Of a DNA stretch of 33,042 bases, positions 1-10,795 are shown piece by piece. Origin of the DNA: Paracoccaceae bacterium (GTDB lineage Bacteria; Pseudomonadota; Alphaproteobacteria; Rhodobacterales; Rhodobacteraceae); contig JAABTI010000008.1 in the NCBI GenBank assembly GCA_011389955.1, positions 1-33,042 of the forward strand, in the 5' to 3' direction. A program made the position numbers and the translations under genes. Within the stretch, counting starts at the first letter, position 1, and the number at the start of each line of letters is the position of its first letter. The notes under the pieces were generated by a model. That model was given only the letters and a program-made list of their open reading frames with translations, searched no databases and was not told the DNA's origin.

Positions 1-116
1 GCCATGCGAAACCCGCGCGGGTCCGCGAACAGCGTGGTCACGTCACGGAACATGATACCCTCATGGGGGAAATCGACAATGGTGCGGATGTAATCGTGAA
101 CGGTCTTGTTGTTCAT
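1..116 (-). CDS. apt: adenine phosphoribosyltransferase, N-terminal part (truncated by window edge)
   Basis: Minus-strand translation from ATG at 116: [38 protein letters not shown]..., the canonical Apt N-terminus. Confidence 0.9.
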   Translation of the reverse strand, partial: MNNKTVHDYIRTIVDFPHEGIMFRDVTTLFADPRGFRM

Positions 117-183
117 GCTGGCCCTTTTGACGAATGCTGCGGCTTGGCGTTCCGCATAGGCCAGACCGTGTGAGGCTGCAAGT

Positions 184-573
184 TCATTGCCGCATGGAGC
201 CGAACCGGTAGTGCGCCACGCCTTCGGCCAGCTCGTTGATTCCCCACATCAGGACCAGGAACGCGCCGACGCAAATCAGGAAATTGAAGGTGGACTGAAG
301 CAGCTTGCACCAGAAGGAGCGGGTTCCCGGAAAGATCTCGATCTCGGGACGCAGCAGCAACCGCGAGGCGATGTAGCCGAACAGAAGCGCTGACAGTATC
401 CAGTGGATCAGCGCGAACTGCCAGCCGGGCGCATGGAGCGACAGGTACCGCGCCAGCCCGACCACCAGGCTCCATCGGATGACGTGGAACGCTTCTTCGG
501 TGAAGGCCTCGAACCGGCGCCCCATCTTGTAGCGCCAGTCCTGGTCGGTGATGCGCGCGAGCAATGTTTTCAT
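184..573 (-). CDS. small hydrophobic membrane protein, function unknown
   Basis: ORF with internal ATG at 573 ([29 protein letters not shown]...), several hydrophobic segments, lying between mtnP and apt on the same strand. Confidence 0.65.
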   Translation of the reverse strand: MKTLLARITDQDWRYKMGRRFEAFTEEAFHVIRWSLVVGLARYLSLHAPGWQFALIHWILSALLFGYIASRLLLRPEIEIFPGTRSFWCKLLQSTFNFLICVGAFLVLMWGINELAEGVAHYRFGSMRQ

Positions 574-711
574 GGCCAAGTGGTGGCGCAGGCCGGTTCC
601 CGCGTCCAGCCCTGCGCCGCGCGGATCGCGCGGGTTTGTGCGACCGTGAACAGCAGTGCGCGCCCTCACGTCAAGCGACAGGGCAGGCGCGATACATGCA
701 ATGCAGCCGGG

Positions 712-1581
712 CTAGAGGACGCGGCCGGCCACCGCGTCGAGCTTGCCGACCATGGCGGGGTCGCGCGCCTCGGGGGCGGTCAGCAGCGCGAATTCCAGGG
801 CCCGGTCGCAGCCATGCGCACAAGGATCGCGCGCCTCGCCCAGAATCGCGGGCAGGCGCGAGACCAGCGCGCGCCCCTTGTCGGCGTTGCCGGTCAGTGT
901 TGCGATGATCTGGCCGATGTCCACCTCGCCGTGATCGGGGTGCCAACTGTCATAGTCCGTGATCATGGCGACGGACGCGTAGCAGATTTCGGCCTCGCGG
1001 GCGAGCTTGGCTTCGGGCATGCCGGTCATGCCGATCACGTCGGCGCCCCAAGCCTCGCGATACATGCGCGACTCGGCCAGTGATGAAAACTGCGGCCCCT
1101 CCATGGCAAGGTAGGTGCCGGAGTCGTGCACGTTTATTCCGGCGTCGCGCGCGGCGGCGAGGCAGGCCGCCGACAGGCGCTTGCAGGTCGGGTATGCCAT
1201 GCTGACATGGCCGACACAGCCGGCGCCGAAAAAGCTGCTGTCGCGGTTGATGGTGCGGTCGATGAACTGATCGACGATCACGAACTCTCCCGGCGCCATG
1301 TCCTCGCGGAACGACCCGCAGGCACTGACACTGATGATGTCGGTGACGCCGAGCCTCTTGAGCGCATCGATATTGGCGCGATAGGGCACGCTGGAAGGCG
1401 AGTGCACATGCCCGCGTCCGTGTCGCGGCAGAAACGCCATTTGAACGCCGTTCATCCGCCCGGTCAGGATCTGGTCCGATGGCGCGCCCCACGGGCCGCT
1501 TGTCGTGACCCATTCGGCACCTTCCAGGCCGTCGATCTGGTACAGGCCCGAGCCGCCGATAACCCCGATACAGGTGGTCAT
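712..1581 (-). CDS. mtnP: S-methyl-5'-thioadenosine phosphorylase
   Basis: MTTCIGVIGGSGLYQIDGLEGAEWV..., PRHGRGHVHSPSSVPYRANIDALK, MEGPQFSSLAESRMYR: PNP/MTAP family signatures. Confidence 0.93.
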   Translation of the reverse strand: MTTCIGVIGGSGLYQIDGLEGAEWVTTSGPWGAPSDQILTGRMNGVQMAFLPRHGRGHVHSPSSVPYRANIDALKRLGVTDIISVSACGSFREDMAPGEFVIVDQFIDRTINRDSSFFGAGCVGHVSMAYPTCKRLSAACLAAARDAGINVHDSGTYLAMEGPQFSSLAESRMYREAWGADVIGMTGMPEAKLAREAEICYASVAMITDYDSWHPDHGEVDIGQIIATLTGNADKGRALVSRLPAILGEARDPCAHGCDRALEFALLTAPEARDPAMVGKLDAVAGRVL

Positions 1582-1666
1582 GTTGCCATTCCCCTTGCTA
1601 CATGTCGTTGCGCGATTCTTGTGTCAATGCCGCCTTGCGCACAAGCCCAAAGGCCCCGTGAGGCGG

Positions 1667-2272
1667 TCAATCATCTGGGCGGGACAGGGTGAACAGCTTG
1701 TCGATCACCGTGTAGTCGCGGTATCCGAGCCGCGAAAGGGGTTGGTAGCGGGTAATGTCGAACAGCCCGTCGATCAGGCAATCGTCACGCATGTGCACGC
1801 CCGTGACCTCGCCGAACACGACGAAGTTGCTTTCCCCCTCGATCTGCACGACCTGCGTCATGCGGCATTCCAGTGCCGCAGGGGTACCGGCCACCCGGGC
1901 GCAGGCGACCGTTTCACATTCGAGTTTTTCAAGTCCGGCATGGGCGAATTCGTCCACGTCGCCCGGCAGCGACGCCGAGGAGGCGTTCATCTGGTGGCGC
2001 ATGTCGTAGCCGACGATGTTACAGCAGAACACGCCGGTTTCGCGGATATTGGCGACCGAATCCTTGGTACCGTCACGATCGACCTTGATTCCGGTCGAGG
2101 CGAACATGACCTGCGGTGGCGTGTAGGCGACCGCGTTGAAGAATGAATAGGGCGCCAGGTTGTCGTGCCCGTCCACGCTCCTGCTCGAGATCCAGCCGAT
2201 CGGCCGCGGTGTGACAATGGCATTGAACGGGTTGTGCGGAAGGCCGTGGCCATCCTCGGGCTGATAGAACAT
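1667..2272 (-). CDS. flavin reductase family protein (FMN-binding split barrel)
   Basis: MFYQPEDGHGLPHNPFNAIVTPRPIGWISSRSVDGHDNLAPYSFFNAVAYTPPQVMFAS: flavin reductase-like family pattern; internal ATG at 2272 preferred over the upstream ORF start. Confidence 0.85.
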   Translation of the reverse strand: MFYQPEDGHGLPHNPFNAIVTPRPIGWISSRSVDGHDNLAPYSFFNAVAYTPPQVMFASTGIKVDRDGTKDSVANIRETGVFCCNIVGYDMRHQMNASSASLPGDVDEFAHAGLEKLECETVACARVAGTPAALECRMTQVVQIEGESNFVVFGEVTGVHMRDDCLIDGLFDITRYQPLSRLGYRDYTVIDKLFTLSRPDD

Positions 2273-2428
2273 GCGCGTACTCCTTTGCGGCGCATCTAGC
2301 CTGCGTGGCACTGAAAAACCAGTCTCGCCGCGTCGAATTATTCGGATCATCACCGCGATAGCGCATGGCGGGCACGGCTGTCGGGGCGGGCTGAGATCTG
2401 CGCACCGCGTTGCCCATGCCCCCGCCGC

Positions 2429-2965
2429 ATGCTAGGCGCAAGACCACCGGAATTCTGCAAAGGCGTGTCGCTGGTGTTGCAGCTGCAAGAGGAAACCGAG
2501 GCCGACTGGTGGGAGGTCGAGGCATTGTTCGACCTGTGTTTCGCGCCGGGGCGCGAGGCATTGTCGTCGTACCGCCTGCGCGATGGCGTTGCGCCAGTGG
2601 CCGCGTTGTGCCTTGTCGCGCGCGATGACGAGGATGGCGTGCTGGGCGGCGCGATCCGCTATTGGCCGGTGCAGGTGGGTGACCGGCGCGCCTTGTTGCT
2701 GGGACCGGTGGCGGTTCACCCGACGCGGCAGGGCGAGGGGCTGGGCGCCTGGCTGATCCGCGACAGCCTGCACCGGGCCACGGATGCGGGTTGGTCCCGG
2801 GCCATGCTGGTGGGGGATGCACCCTATTACGGCCGGTTCGGGTTCGACCGTTTGACCGCGGTGGACATGCCGCCGCCCACCAACCCCGAGCGGGTTCTGG
2901 GCCGGGCCCTGATCCCGGGGGCCTGGGAAGGGGTGCGCGGCGCCGTCACCCGTGCCCGGCCTTGA
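2429..2965 (+). CDS. GNAT family N-acetyltransferase
   Basis: LLLGPVAVHPTRQGEGLGAWLIRDSLHRATDAGWSRAMLVGDAPYYGRFGF: GNAT acetyl-CoA binding motif and the usual C-terminal 'YYGRFGF'. Exact start uncertain. Confidence 0.88.
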   Translation: MLGARPPEFCKGVSLVLQLQEETEADWWEVEALFDLCFAPGREALSSYRLRDGVAPVAALCLVARDDEDGVLGGAIRYWPVQVGDRRALLLGPVAVHPTRQGEGLGAWLIRDSLHRATDAGWSRAMLVGDAPYYGRFGFDRLTAVDMPPPTNPERVLGRALIPGAWEGVRGAVTRARP

Positions 2966-3016
2966 CAGGGACCGGCGAATGCCCAAGCTGTCGGGGATGA
3001 CCCGGATGACTGTGCG

Positions 3017-3796
3017 ATGACCGAAATCCTGCCCCCCGTTCCAACCACGGCACCAGACCTGGAGGCCGAACTGGCCGCGCTGGCGCGCCGATACCGCAAT
3101 GCGGACGGGGCGGCGATGCGCCTGCTGGCGCAGCTGGGCACGCAGGCCGAATCGCTGCTGGAGCGGTTGCCCGACGATCTGCGCGGCCGGCTGAACGGGC
3201 TGACAAGCCATGCCCTGGAACAGGCAATGGGCGCCGCGTATTCCAGCCGCGGCTGGTTCGGCGATCACCCGGCCTGGGCCAAGACCGCGATGGCGACGGC
3301 GCTTGGCGGTATTGGCGGGGCCGGTGGGCTGCCCGGCGCGATGATCGAGTTGCCGGTGACAACGACGCTGCTGTTGCGCGCGATACAGGATGTGGCGGCC
3401 GAAAACGGTTTTGATCCATCCGCCGAAAACGTGCGCTTTGACTGTCTGGAGGTGTTCGCCGCCGCCGGCCCGCTGACGGCGCGCGACGACGGGGCAGACC
3501 TGGCGTTCCTGTCCACGCGGCTGGCCTTGCGCGGTGCGACGGTGCAGGCGCTGATCGCACGGGTCGCGCCGCGACTGGCAACGGTTCTGGGCCAGAAACT
3601 GGCCGCGCAGACAGTTCCGGTACTGGGCGCGGTGGCGGGCGCGACCGTCAACTATGCCTTCACCTCCTATTACCAGGAGATGGCACAGGTTCATTTCGGG
3701 CTGCGGCGGCTGGCAATCACGGCGGACAGGCCGCACGCCGCGCTGGTGGAGGACTTGCGCGCGCGGATTGCCGAACGCTCACCCGCACGAGGCTGA
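3017..3796 (+). CDS. EcsC family protein
   Basis: LEQAMGAAYSSRG...KTAMATALGGIGGAGGLPGAMIELPVTTTLLLRAIQDVAAENGFDP...: EcsC family pattern. Confidence 0.85.
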   Translation: MTEILPPVPTTAPDLEAELAALARRYRNADGAAMRLLAQLGTQAESLLERLPDDLRGRLNGLTSHALEQAMGAAYSSRGWFGDHPAWAKTAMATALGGIGGAGGLPGAMIELPVTTTLLLRAIQDVAAENGFDPSAENVRFDCLEVFAAAGPLTARDDGADLAFLSTRLALRGATVQALIARVAPRLATVLGQKLAAQTVPVLGAVAGATVNYAFTSYYQEMAQVHFGLRRLAITADRPHAALVEDLRARIAERSPARG

Positions 3797-5095
3797 AGCA
3801 TCTCGCTGGTGCGCCAGCCTTCCGCCGATCCAGGTGGCGCGAACGGCCCGGTCATCGCCCATCATGATGGTCGGAAACACCGCCTCCCACAGATCATCCG
3901 CCCGCTCGGCGCGCTGTGCGATCGCCGGGGTCGAGGCAAGGTCGAGAACAGTGATATCGGCCTCCATCCCCGGTGCGAGGTTGCCGATACGCTCCCCCAT
4001 GTGAAGCGTTCGCGCCGATCCCGCGGTGGCCAGCCACAGCAACTGCGCGGGGTGCAGGGCGGCCCCGGTCAGCTGGCCGATCTCGTAGGCGGCGGCCATG
4101 GTGCGCAGCATCGAGAAACTGGAGCCGCCGCCGGTGTCGGTGGCAAGGCCGACGCGCTGTCCCTCGGCCATGCGCGCGGCCATGTCGAACAGGCCCGACC
4201 CGATGAAGGTGTTGGATGTCGGGCAATGGATCAGCGCCGCCCCCACCTCGGCCAGGCGGGCACGCTCGCGCGGTTCCAGGTGAATGGCGTGACCATAGAG
4301 GCCCCGCGCGCCCAGCAGGCCATGCGCCTCGTAGGTGTCGAGGTAGTCGCGCGCCTCGGGGTGAAGGGTTCTGACCCAGGCGATTTCATCGGTCTGTTCG
4401 GACAGGTGGGTTTGCATGAGGCAATCGGGATGCTCGGACCAGAGCGCGCCGAGGGCCGAAAGCTGCTCCGGCGTCGAGGTCGGCGAGAAACGCGGTGTGA
4501 TTGCATAGGACAGGCGATCGACACCGTGCCATTTTTCCAGCAACGCCTTGCTGTCGTCGTAGGCCGATCGCGCCGTGTCGCGCAGCCCGTCGGGCGCGTT
4601 GCGGTTCATGCAGGTCTTGCCCGCGACCACCCGTTGCCCGCGCGCCTGCGCCTGCGCGAACAGGGCGTCGACGCTGGCGGGGTGGATGGTGCAGTAGCTG
4701 CACATCGTGGTGGTGCCGTGCGATGCCGTCAGGTCCAGGTAGCGTGCCGCGATGCGCGCCGCATAACCGGGGTCTTCAAATCGCGCCTCTTCGGGGAAGG
4801 TATAGGCGTTCAGCCAGTCGATCAGCCGCTTGCCCCAACTGGCGATGATCGCGGTCTGCGGATAGTGTACATGCGCGTCCACGAACCCGGCCAGGAGCAG
4901 CGCATCGCCGTAATCGACGACGCGCGCGCCGGGATGGGCGCGGCGCAGATCCGGGCCCGGCCCCGCGGCCGCAATGCGCCCGCCCGCGACCAGCACGCCG
5001 CCAGCGCCGTCATGGCGCGCGGCGGAAGGACCATGCGTGAACGGATCGTCGTCGAAGGTCAGCGTCTGACCGAGAAGAAGCGTTTGTTGCGGCAT
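3779..5095 (-). CDS. guaD: guanine deaminase
   Basis: ATG at 5095: MPQQTLLLGQTLTFDDDPFT...; GFVDAHVHYPQTAIIASWGKRLIDWLNAYTFPEE is a guanine deaminase signature of the amidohydrolase superfamily. Confidence 0.9.
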   Translation of the reverse strand: MPQQTLLLGQTLTFDDDPFTHGPSAARHDGAGGVLVAGGRIAAAGPGPDLRRAHPGARVVDYGDALLLAGFVDAHVHYPQTAIIASWGKRLIDWLNAYTFPEEARFEDPGYAARIAARYLDLTASHGTTTMCSYCTIHPASVDALFAQAQARGQRVVAGKTCMNRNAPDGLRDTARSAYDDSKALLEKWHGVDRLSYAITPRFSPTSTPEQLSALGALWSEHPDCLMQTHLSEQTDEIAWVRTLHPEARDYLDTYEAHGLLGARGLYGHAIHLEPRERARLAEVGAALIHCPTSNTFIGSGLFDMAARMAEGQRVGLATDTGGGSSFSMLRTMAAAYEIGQLTGAALHPAQLLWLATAGSARTLHMGERIGNLAPGMEADITVLDLASTPAIAQRAERADDLWEAVFPTIMMGDDRAVRATWIGGRLAHQRDASASCG

Positions 5096-5216
5096 GTATC
5101 GGTCCTTTCCGGCCTGTGGTTGTAGTCTGGTGCCGCTGCAAGGTAAATCACTGCTTGGCATTGTTTCCCGCTGGCATCATCCGCTATGACGGGTCACGGT
5201 GGCAGGAGGGTCTGAC

Positions 5217-6623
5217 ATGCTGGACGATCACGAAGACAACGACATGCAGACCGAAGTGCCAGAGGCGGCCGAGGAAGGTTCCTACAGGCTGGATAGGCGC
5301 GCGGTGCAGGCCATTCTGGAAGCGGTCCAGGCGGGGGACGCATCCCGACTGACCGCGTTGATGGAGCCGTTGCACCCGGCCGACATCGCCGACCTTCTGG
5401 AACAGATCAGCAGCCCGGACCGCGCCGACCTGATCCGGCTCTATGGCCTGGAATTCGATGGCGACATCCTGTCGGAACTCGATGAGAGCATCCGCGAAGA
5501 GGTGATTGCGCTGCTGTCGCCGGACGTGCTGGCCGATGCCGTGCGCGACCTGGAAAGCGACGATGTCGTGGATCTGCTGGAGGATCTGGACGAGCCGCGC
5601 CATGGCGTTATCCTGGACGCGCTCGAGGACGCGGACCGCGTCGCGGTGCAACAGGCGCTGTCCTATCCCGAATACTCCGCCGGTCGCTTGATGCAGCGCG
5701 AGGTCGTCGCCGCGCCCGAGCACTGGACGGTTGGCGATGCGATAGACTACCTGCGCGGCTCTGATGACCTGCCCGACCAGTTCTACCACATGGTTCTGGT
5801 CGATCCGCGGATGCATCCGGTGGGCAACGTGACCCTGGGCAAGATCATGCGCTCGGGGCGCGACGTCAAGTTGACCGAGATCGTCGAGGACGTGTTCCAG
5901 GTCGTCCCGGCAACGCAGGACGAAGGCGATGTCGCCTATGCCTTCAACCAGTATCACCTGATCTCGGCCCCCGTGGTGGATGAGGACGACCGTCTGGTCG
6001 GGGTCATCACCATTGATGATGCCATGTCGGTGCTGGACGAGGAACACGAGGAAGACATCCTGCGCCTGGCTGGTGTGAGCGAGGAATCCAGCCTGTCGGA
6101 CACCATTTTCGAGGCGGCCAAGGGCCGCGCGGTATGGCTGTTCGTGAACCTGCTGACGGCGATCCTGGCGTCGATGGTCATCAACATGTATGCCGACACC
6201 ATCGACCAGATGGTCGCGCTGGCGGTGCTGATGCCGATCGTGGCATCGATGGGCGGCAACGCCGGCACCCAGACGATGACGGTGGCCGTGCGGGCCATCG
6301 CCACGCGCGACCTGACGGCGCAGAACGCGATGCGTGTGGTGGGGCGCGAACTGTCGGTGGGGGCGCTGAATGGCGCGGCGTTCGGCCTGTTGATGGCGCT
6401 TGTCGCGGGGCTGTGGTTCGGGGTGCCGATGCTGGCGGCGGTGATCGGGCTGGCGATGCTGCTGACGCAAGTGGCGGCTGCGCTTGGCGGCATCGTCATT
6501 CCCATGCTGCTGGACCGCATGAAAATCGATCCCGCGCTGGCGTCGGGGCCGTTCGTGACGACGATCACCGATGTTGTGGGGTTCTTCGCCTTCCTGGGGC
6601 TGGCAGCGGCGGTGCTTCTATGA
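5217..6623 (+). CDS. mgtE: magnesium transporter MgtE
   Basis: MgtE N domain, CBS repeats, and C-terminal membrane domain with ILASMVINMYADTIDQMVALAVLMPIVASMGGNAGTQTMTVAVRA. Confidence 0.95.
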   Translation: MLDDHEDNDMQTEVPEAAEEGSYRLDRRAVQAILEAVQAGDASRLTALMEPLHPADIADLLEQISSPDRADLIRLYGLEFDGDILSELDESIREEVIALLSPDVLADAVRDLESDDVVDLLEDLDEPRHGVILDALEDADRVAVQQALSYPEYSAGRLMQREVVAAPEHWTVGDAIDYLRGSDDLPDQFYHMVLVDPRMHPVGNVTLGKIMRSGRDVKLTEIVEDVFQVVPATQDEGDVAYAFNQYHLISAPVVDEDDRLVGVITIDDAMSVLDEEHEEDILRLAGVSEESSLSDTIFEAAKGRAVWLFVNLLTAILASMVINMYADTIDQMVALAVLMPIVASMGGNAGTQTMTVAVRAIATRDLTAQNAMRVVGRELSVGALNGAAFGLLMALVAGLWFGVPMLAAVIGLAMLLTQVAAALGGIVIPMLLDRMKIDPALASGPFVTTITDVVGFFAFLGLAAAVLL

Positions 6624-7180
6624 ACCCGGTGGAAGAGGTCAAGGCCGAGGCGCGCCACGCGGCGTTCGTCCGCCGCAAGGTGGCGCATGGTGCGCTCGGC
6701 CCGGACCGGAGCGAATACCTGACGCAGGTGCTGGCAAGGTATCGCGGGCGTCCGGTGGCGGGCTACATGCCGATCCGAACCGAGATCAGCCCGCTGGCGG
6801 CGATGGCGCAGGCATCCCGGTATGGACCGGTCGGGGTGCCGGTGATCGAATGTCCCGGCCTGCCGTTGCGGTTCTCGCGGTGGCGGCCCGGTTGCGCCCT
6901 GCGCGAGGGGCCGTTCGGGGCCATGGTGCCGGTTGTCGATGACTGGATCGAGCCCGAGGTGGTGATCGTGCCGCTGGTCGCGTTCGACCGGGCCGGCGGG
7001 CGGTTGGGATATGGCGGGGGGTTTTACGACCGCACGCTGGAGCAGTTGCGTGCGAAACAGCCCGATACATTGGCGATCGGCTTTGCCTACAGTGCGCAGC
7101 AGGCCGAGGGCTTGCCGCTGGAGCCGACCGATCAGCCGCTGGACATGGTCGTGACCGAAGCCGGTATCGTGACGTTCTGA
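6620..7180 (+). CDS. 5-formyltetrahydrofolate cyclo-ligase
   Basis: MNPVEEVKAEARHAAFVRRKVAHG...VVIVPLVAFDRAGGRLGYGGGFYDRTLEQLR: 5-FTHF cyclo-ligase motif. Start overlaps the mgtE stop (ATGA). Confidence 0.93.
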   Translation: MNPVEEVKAEARHAAFVRRKVAHGALGPDRSEYLTQVLARYRGRPVAGYMPIRTEISPLAAMAQASRYGPVGVPVIECPGLPLRFSRWRPGCALREGPFGAMVPVVDDWIEPEVVIVPLVAFDRAGGRLGYGGGFYDRTLEQLRAKQPDTLAIGFAYSAQQAEGLPLEPTDQPLDMVVTEAGIVTF

Positions 7181-7229
7181 AAGTGCAAATCCCCTTGTCG
7201 ACCCGCGTGATCCGGCATAGCCAAGGGGT

Positions 7230-8042
7230 ATGAGAATACTGTTTCTGGGTGATGTCATGGGCCGGGCCGGGCGGCAGGCCGTGATCGAGGCGCTGCCACG
7301 ACTGCGCAGTGACTGGCGGTTGGATTTCGTCGTTGTGAATGCTGACAACGCGACGGGCGGCATGGGGTGCAACGCGGCACATGCCAAGGCCCTTCTGGAG
7401 GCCGGGGCTGATTGCCTGACCCTTGGCGATCATTGTTTCGACCAGAAAGACATGCTTCAGGCGGTCGAGGGGGATGCGCGCCTGCTCAGGCCGATCAACT
7501 TTGCCAAGGCGGCGCCGGGGCGCGGGGCGCGGGTGTTTCAGGACCGGCGCGGGCGCAAGGTGCTGGTGGCGCATGTGCTGGGTAACGTGTTCATGAAGCG
7601 TGCGTTCGATGATCCGTTCTCGGCGATCGATTCGGTGCTGCGCACCCATCCGATGGGCGGCGCGGTGCAGGCGGCGGTAGTCGATGTGCATTGCGAGGCC
7701 ACCAGCGAGAAGATGGCGATGGGTCATTTCTGCGACGGGCGCGCCAGCGTGGTGGTGGGCACGCACACCCATTCCCCGACGGCGGATGCGCAGATCCTGC
7801 CGGGCGGAACCGCGTTTCAGACCGACACCGGCATGTGCGGCGACTATCTCAGCGTGATCGGCATGGACAAGGCCGAACCGATGCGCCGCTTCGTCACCGG
7901 CATGGGCAAGACGCGGTTCAACCCCGCCATGGGCGAGGTGACGCTGTCGGGATTGCTGGTGGAAACAGACGACGCGACCGGCAAGGCGCGCGAGTTGCGG
8001 ATGATCCGCCAGGGCGGGCGGCTGGAGCCATCCGCCCCCTGA
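7230..8042 (+). CDS. TIGR00282/YmdB family metallophosphoesterase
   Basis: MRILFLGDVMGRAGRQAVIEALPRLR...VVNADNATGGMGCN...GDHCFDQKDM: YmdB-like phosphoesterase family. Confidence 0.92.
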   Translation: MRILFLGDVMGRAGRQAVIEALPRLRSDWRLDFVVVNADNATGGMGCNAAHAKALLEAGADCLTLGDHCFDQKDMLQAVEGDARLLRPINFAKAAPGRGARVFQDRRGRKVLVAHVLGNVFMKRAFDDPFSAIDSVLRTHPMGGAVQAAVVDVHCEATSEKMAMGHFCDGRASVVVGTHTHSPTADAQILPGGTAFQTDTGMCGDYLSVIGMDKAEPMRRFVTGMGKTRFNPAMGEVTLSGLLVETDDATGKARELRMIRQGGRLEPSAP

Positions 8043-8061
8043 TGCGCGACGCCTGGCCGCG

Positions 8062-9834
8062 CTAGAGGGGCCAGACCACCAGTATGAGCGGGATTCCCAC
8101 GGCCAGGACCAGGATTTCGAGCGGCAGGCCCATGTGCCAGTAATCCCCGAAGCGATAGCCGCCGGGGCCGAGGATCACGGTGTTGTTCTGGTGCCCGATC
8201 GGCGTGAGAAAGGCGCAGGACGCCGCCACGGCAACGGCCATCAGGAAGGTGTCGGGGTTGACCTGCAACTGCTCGGCGACACGGATGCCCACCGGGGCGG
8301 CGATGATCGTGGTGGCGTTGTTGTTGAGGATATCCGACATCGTCATCGTCACCACCATCAGCACCAGAATGCTGACCCAGGCGGGCAGTCCGCTGGTCAG
8401 CGACGTCAGGCCCGAGGCTATCAGCTGCGTACCGCCGGTGCTGTCGAGCGCCAGTCCCAGCGGAATCACCGACCCCAGAAGCACGATGACCGGCCAGTCC
8501 ACGTGCGAATACAGCTCTTTCGTGGGCAGGATGCGGGCCAGCACGAATGCCACCACCAGCAGCCCCAATGCCACCGGCATGGAGACCAGCCCGAACGAGG
8601 CCGACAGGATCGCCACGGCGAAAAGCGAGATCGCCAACGGTGCCTTGGTTTCGTCGGTGATCGGGTGGGCGCGGCTTGCCAGCGGCAGGCAGCCCAGCCA
8701 TTCGACCACGTGTTCGGCGGTGTCTTCGGGCGCCAGCAACAGAAGTATATCGCCCGCCTCGATGGTGGTGCGGCGCGCGCGGTCGCGAATGGTACGCCCG
8801 CGGCGAGAAATGCCCATCAGGATGGTTTGTTGGCGCCAGCCCAGCCCGATGGCCTGCGCGGTGCGCCCGGTGATCCGACTGTCTTCGCGGGCCACGGCCT
8901 CGACCAGGATCTGGCCTTCGTCAGTAGGGATTCGGGCCTTGTCGCTGGGGCTTTCGGGAAACGCCAGCCCGGTTTCTTGGCGGAATTCCTCGAGTCTGGC
9001 GGGGGACGCCTCGATCAGCAGGATGTCGTCGGCCTCGAGGATGGCGTTGCGCGATGGTCCGCGCCGGCGTTTGCCGTCACGCAGTAGCGACAGGATCGCC
9101 ACATCGGCATCTTCGGCGGCGGGGTCGAGGCTACCGAGCCGCTTGCCGATCAGCTTGCTGCCCTCGGGCACAAGCAGTTCGGCCACGTAATCGGCCAGGT
9201 CTTCGGCCTGGCCGACGCCTTCTTCGCGTTGCGGGATCAGACGCCAGCCGATGAACGTGACGTAGATCAACCCGGCGAGCGCCACGCCCAAGCCCACGGG
9301 GGTGAAATCGAACATCGCGAAAGAGCTGCCCAGTTCCTGTTTGCGGATGGAGGCGACGATGATGTTGGGCGGCGTGCCGATCATCGTTATCATGCCGCCC
9401 AGAATGGTGGCAAAAGCCAATGGCATCAATGTCTTGCCTGCTGCACGCTTGGCCTTGGCGGCGATCTGGGTATCTACCGGCATCAGCAGGGCAAGCGCGG
9501 CAATGTTGTTTATGAACCCCGACAGCACGGCGCTGAAGCCGCCCAGGGTGAGGATATGTGACGTAATCCCGCGATCCGAGCGAACCAGGTGGCGGCTGAC
9601 TATGCCCACGGCGCCGGACCGCGTCAGCCCCGCCGAGGCGATCAGCACCATCGCAACGATGATCGTGGCGGGGTGTCCGAAGCCGGAAAACGTCTCGTCC
9701 GAGGGAACGACGCCCAGCACGACGCCGATGAGCAAGCCGCCCAGGGCCACGATATCAAAGCGCACGCGTCCCCAGGCGAACATGCTGAACATTGCCACGA
9801 AAATAGCGAATAGAATCAACTGATCTATGGTCAT
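8062..9834 (-). CDS. SLC13 family permease with tandem TrkA-C domains
   Basis: ATG at 9834: [33 protein letters not shown]...; [15 protein letters not shown] and [12 protein letters not shown] motifs; central TrkA-C-like soluble region. Confidence 0.9.
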   Translation of the reverse strand: MTIDQLILFAIFVAMFSMFAWGRVRFDIVALGGLLIGVVLGVVPSDETFSGFGHPATIIVAMVLIASAGLTRSGAVGIVSRHLVRSDRGITSHILTLGGFSAVLSGFINNIAALALLMPVDTQIAAKAKRAAGKTLMPLAFATILGGMITMIGTPPNIIVASIRKQELGSSFAMFDFTPVGLGVALAGLIYVTFIGWRLIPQREEGVGQAEDLADYVAELLVPEGSKLIGKRLGSLDPAAEDADVAILSLLRDGKRRRGPSRNAILEADDILLIEASPARLEEFRQETGLAFPESPSDKARIPTDEGQILVEAVAREDSRITGRTAQAIGLGWRQQTILMGISRRGRTIRDRARRTTIEAGDILLLLAPEDTAEHVVEWLGCLPLASRAHPITDETKAPLAISLFAVAILSASFGLVSMPVALGLLVVAFVLARILPTKELYSHVDWPVIVLLGSVIPLGLALDSTGGTQLIASGLTSLTSGLPAWVSILVLMVVTMTMSDILNNNATTIIAAPVGIRVAEQLQVNPDTFLMAVAVAASCAFLTPIGHQNNTVILGPGGYRFGDYWHMGLPLEILVLAVGIPLILVVWPL

Positions 9835-9954
9835 CGCGGAAGGCCCTTTCGTCGAACACACAAGCGCAGAGACGATGTAATGGCAAGCACCTTGCAGCAT
9901 AAGGGGGGGCTGAGTATAGAGACGCCACACCAGACACGCAGAACGGAGGCACGC

Positions 9955-10695
9955 ATGGCCGGGCACTCGAAATGGGCCAATATCCAGCATCGCAAGAATC
10001 GCCAGGACGCGGTGCGCTCCAAGCTGTTCTCGAAGCTGTCCAAGGAAATTACCGTCGCGGCCAAGATGGGCGACCCGGACCCCGAGAAGAACCCGCGCCT
10101 GCGGTTGGCGGTGAAGGAGGCGAAATCACAGTCGGTTCCCAAGGATGTCATTGAAAGGGCTATCAAAAAATCCCAGGCCGGGGATGCCGAGGATTACGAG
10201 GAAATCCGTTACGAGGGCTACGGGCCCAACGGCGTGGCGGTGATCGTCGAGGCGATGACCGATAACCGCAACCGCACGGCGTCGTCGGTTCGCTCGACCT
10301 TTGCCAAGAGTGGCGGCAACCTGGGCGAGCCGGGGTCGGTGCAGTTCATGTTCGAGCGCAAGGGCGAGGTCGTCTATCCCGCCGCTGTGGGCGATGCCGA
10401 CACGGTGATGATGGCCGCGATCGAGGCGGGCGCGGAAGATGTGGAAAGCAGCGAGGATGGTCACACCATATGGTGTGCCGATACTGACCTGAACGACGTG
10501 GCGAGCGCGCTGGAGCAGGAGCTGGGCGAATCCGAATCGACCAAGCTGGTCTGGCGCCCGACGACGACGACGGAGTTGGACCTGGAGGGCATGCAGAAGC
10601 TGATGAAGCTGGTGGATGCGCTGGAGGATGACGACGACGTGCAGCGCGTGACCACCAATTTCGAAGCCTCGGACGAGGTGATGGCGCAGCTGTAG
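9955..10695 (+). CDS. YebC/PmpR family transcriptional regulator
   Basis: [53 protein letters not shown]: hallmark YebC N-terminus. Confidence 0.97.
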   Translation: MAGHSKWANIQHRKNRQDAVRSKLFSKLSKEITVAAKMGDPDPEKNPRLRLAVKEAKSQSVPKDVIERAIKKSQAGDAEDYEEIRYEGYGPNGVAVIVEAMTDNRNRTASSVRSTFAKSGGNLGEPGSVQFMFERKGEVVYPAAVGDADTVMMAAIEAGAEDVESSEDGHTIWCADTDLNDVASALEQELGESESTKLVWRPTTTTELDLEGMQKLMKLVDALEDDDDVQRVTTNFEASDEVMAQL

Positions 10696-10795
10696 TGTTA
10701 CCGCTGCGCGCGCGGGACCGTGCGCCGCGTCAAGGATTGGCGGACCGCCCGGAAGGGACGTTTCGGCGCCTGAAACGAACGATTCGCACGGTGGC

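Noticed and set aside
2432-3736. 434-aa minus-strand ORF antisense to GNAT/EcsC genes
   Set aside because: Spans two real plus-strand genes and has shadow-ORF composition.
5096-5216. Possible Mg2+ riboswitch or leader upstream of mgtE
   Set aside because: No recognisable M-box-like conserved pattern could be identified by eye in the ~120-nt guaD/mgtE spacer.
5184-6470. 428-aa minus-strand ORF antisense to mgtE
   Set aside because: His/Gln/Arg-rich mirror of mgtE codons with no recognisable domain.
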